DNA of 64,000 nucleotides, from the NCBI GenBank assembly GCA_905250075.1, contig CAJNOP010000211.1:124001-188000 (forward strand), written 5' to 3'. Source of the stretch: Rotaria sp. Silwood1. Lineage: Eukaryota; Rotifera; Eurotatoria; Philodinida; Philodinidae. Below are positions 62,346-64,000 of this stretch, in pieces. Position numbers and translations under genes: made by a program. The notes under the pieces are model-generated. The model saw only the letters and a program-made list of their open reading frames with translations, searched no databases and was not told the DNA's origin. Position 1 is the stretch's first letter. Each line of letters begins with the position of its first letter.

Positions 62346-64000
62346 ATGATACTGAAACTAATTGTTCGTTATATAATTAATAAATATATGAAAGATTATA
62401 TTGAAAAATTAGATGATGAGAAATTAAAACTTGATTTTAAACATGGTAATTAATTTTTATTATTTATTTATTCATTTCTATTTTTTATTTTTATTTTATT
62501 TTAGGAAATGTTACATTAGAAAATCTTCATTTAAAACCAGAAGCATTGGTTTGTTCATATATTTATTTCATATTTATTATCTATATTTAATTACATTCAA
62601 ATTATTTTAATAATATAAAAAATATTTTTTTCAAATCATTGATTTTATATAAATAAAAAAACACTATTTATCTGTTATAGGTTGGAATGGGTCTTCCTGT
62701 AACAGTAGCGACTGGTTTTATTGGTTAGATCTATTGATTAATGTAAAATAATTATTTTTATTTTTCTTATTAGAAAAACTTTCAATCGCTATTCCATGGA
62801 AAAACCTTCAATCACATCCGACAAAAGTACAACTCGACGGATTCTATATGTTAATTGTACCGAAGAATGGTATGTTTTTTTTCTGAGAGAAAAAAAAGTT
62901 TTTTCTAACTTAATTAAGAAAAACAACACTTTTATGAACGTCTAGAAACAATATTCTTCAAAAAAGATCCAATGAATTGTTTTATGTTGTTGAAATAATC
63001 AATAAGAATCTGACTATTTAAATGTATTTTGAGCTCTTCTCAACATAGATTTTTCTGTATCTAATAGTTATTCGTTTGTCAAAGCCTTCTCAGACGTGTT
63101 TTCAAATGAAGTGATTGCTATGCGCTACAGTGTAATAGAGTCATAGTTTTTTAGTTATCTGATTTATGCTCAAGAAAAATGAATCCATTTTGAAAAGATC
63201 ATTATAAATTTTCAAACTTTAATAATAAAAGCTTCGTGACAAATAATATAAACTAATTTTCACAAGCTTTGCTAAGTTGTAGCGGTAAATCTTGTCTTCA
63301 TATTGACATTAACTCAATATTATGGATAAAAATAAGCTTTTTGACAGAGACAAAAAAGGCAAAACTTAATGGATAAATTGATGAACGAATATAAAATAAA
63401 TTTCTCTTTTTAGAAGTACATCATGATTTGCATGAATATCATGCAGAAAAAATGAAACGAGTTCAACGTAAATTGGATAATCTTAGAAAAGCAGCATTAG
63501 GTTAAATATTTACTTTTGTTTTATTTTTATTTTCTTTTCATAATTATTTATTTATAGATGAACAAAAAGTTAATGAAAAAGAAAGAGGATTTTTTGAAAA
63601 AATGAAATTTCAAATGTTACAAAATCTTGAAATAACTCTAAGAAATTTTCATATTAGTTATGAAACGAAATCAACTACTAAATTAGGACATCCATTTTCA
63701 TTTGGTGTTACAATTCATTATTTACAATTAATTGTAACTTTATTTTTATATTATTTTCAAATATTTATCAATATATTTATATAGACAACAACAAATAAAG
63801 AACGAGCAGAAAAAGTTAAAGAAAATACACTTGTCATTGCTCAGGTTTTATTATTTAAATATTTAATTATTTTACTGCATTTTATTTAAAAATTTTATTT
63901 TAGCTTAAAGAAGTCGAATTATTATCACTCTATTGGAATACGAATTGTACATCAAGAATTCATATGCCATTTCAATATGTTGTTGTTAGTATTCTATTCA
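62346..64000 (+). CDS. VPS13-family lipid-transfer protein, N-terminus (3' partial)
   Basis: VPS13 proteins are very long bridges that move phospholipids between membranes at contact sites. The window has the first ~210 residues and cuts the rest. Exons: 62346-62445, 62505-62548, 62681-62723, 62774-62869, 63414-63500, 63558-63733, 63785-63844, 63904 to about 63984 or the edge. The chorein motif is clear: DYIEKLDDEKLKLDF, GNVTLENLHLKPEAL, then LPVTVATGFIEKLSIAIPWKNL and VQLDGFYMLIVPKN, followed by a charged helix and NLEITLRNFHISYE with HPFSFGVTIHYLQL. The ending VELLSLYWNTNC resembles VPS13D slightly more than VPS13A/C, but the paralogue is open. A GTTAGT at 63985 could be the next donor. Confidence 0.92.

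Noticed and set aside
1-64000. CRISPR arrays, rRNA genes and bacterial-type operons
   Set aside because: No regularly spaced direct repeats and no rRNA segments were seen; intron-rich animal genes fill the coding parts.

Overview
The window looks like nuclear DNA of a small invertebrate, most likely a bdelloid rotifer. This is an inference from four things: very AT-rich sequence; compact genes split by many 45-70 nt GT-AG introns; clear animal genes read in the standard code; and pyrimidine-rich TTTTAG-type acceptors directly upstream of several start codons, as expected for spliced-leader trans-splicing. No species can be named from sequence alone.

Layout. 1-9.9 kb: three co-oriented genes, ADAT3 (left end cut by the window), a membrane-anchored sulfotransferase and MIOS, with only 71 and 81 nt between them. 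9.9-13.3 kb: empty. 13.3-15.7 kb: an SLC35F3/F4-like transporter (minus). 15.7-28.2 kb: gene-poor, with two GC-rich foldback elements at 21.5 and 25.1 kb that share CCCAGGT ends and flank a 3.2 kb stretch of different composition, followed by a decayed coding-like stretch. 28.3-29.3 kb: a secreted two-Ig-domain protein. 29.3-34 kb: empty apart from a long inverted repeat. 34-38.8 kb: FKBP8 with a huge acidic repeat extension and, just upstream on the same strand, a small coiled-coil protein. 39.3-39.6 kb: a 67-residue membrane microprotein. 41.7-42.9 kb: a C1GALT1-like galactosyltransferase (minus). 43-50.6 kb: two non-autonomous hAT-type elements. 50.7-53.4 kb: a small Ser-rich protein followed by phosphomannomutase. 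53.6-56.9 kb: a giant DXO/RAI1-family decapping enzyme (minus). 57.2-60.9 kb: PRPF31 with a piggyBac-type MITE in an intron. 62.3 kb to the right edge: the N-terminus of a VPS13 lipid-transfer protein.

The genes are mostly housekeeping functions with no shared pathway: tRNA inosine formation, GATOR2/mTORC1 nutrient sensing, pre-mRNA splicing, RNA 5'-end quality control, mannose-1-phosphate supply, O-glycan extension, mitochondrial-outer-membrane chaperoning and lipid transfer. Organisation is the more notable aspect: three closely spaced same-strand gene sets that could be trans-spliced operons, four cases of neighbouring genes ending tail to tail, and repeats confined to introns and intergenic DNA. 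Exon borders below were placed by hand from GT-AG sites, reading phase and family similarity.
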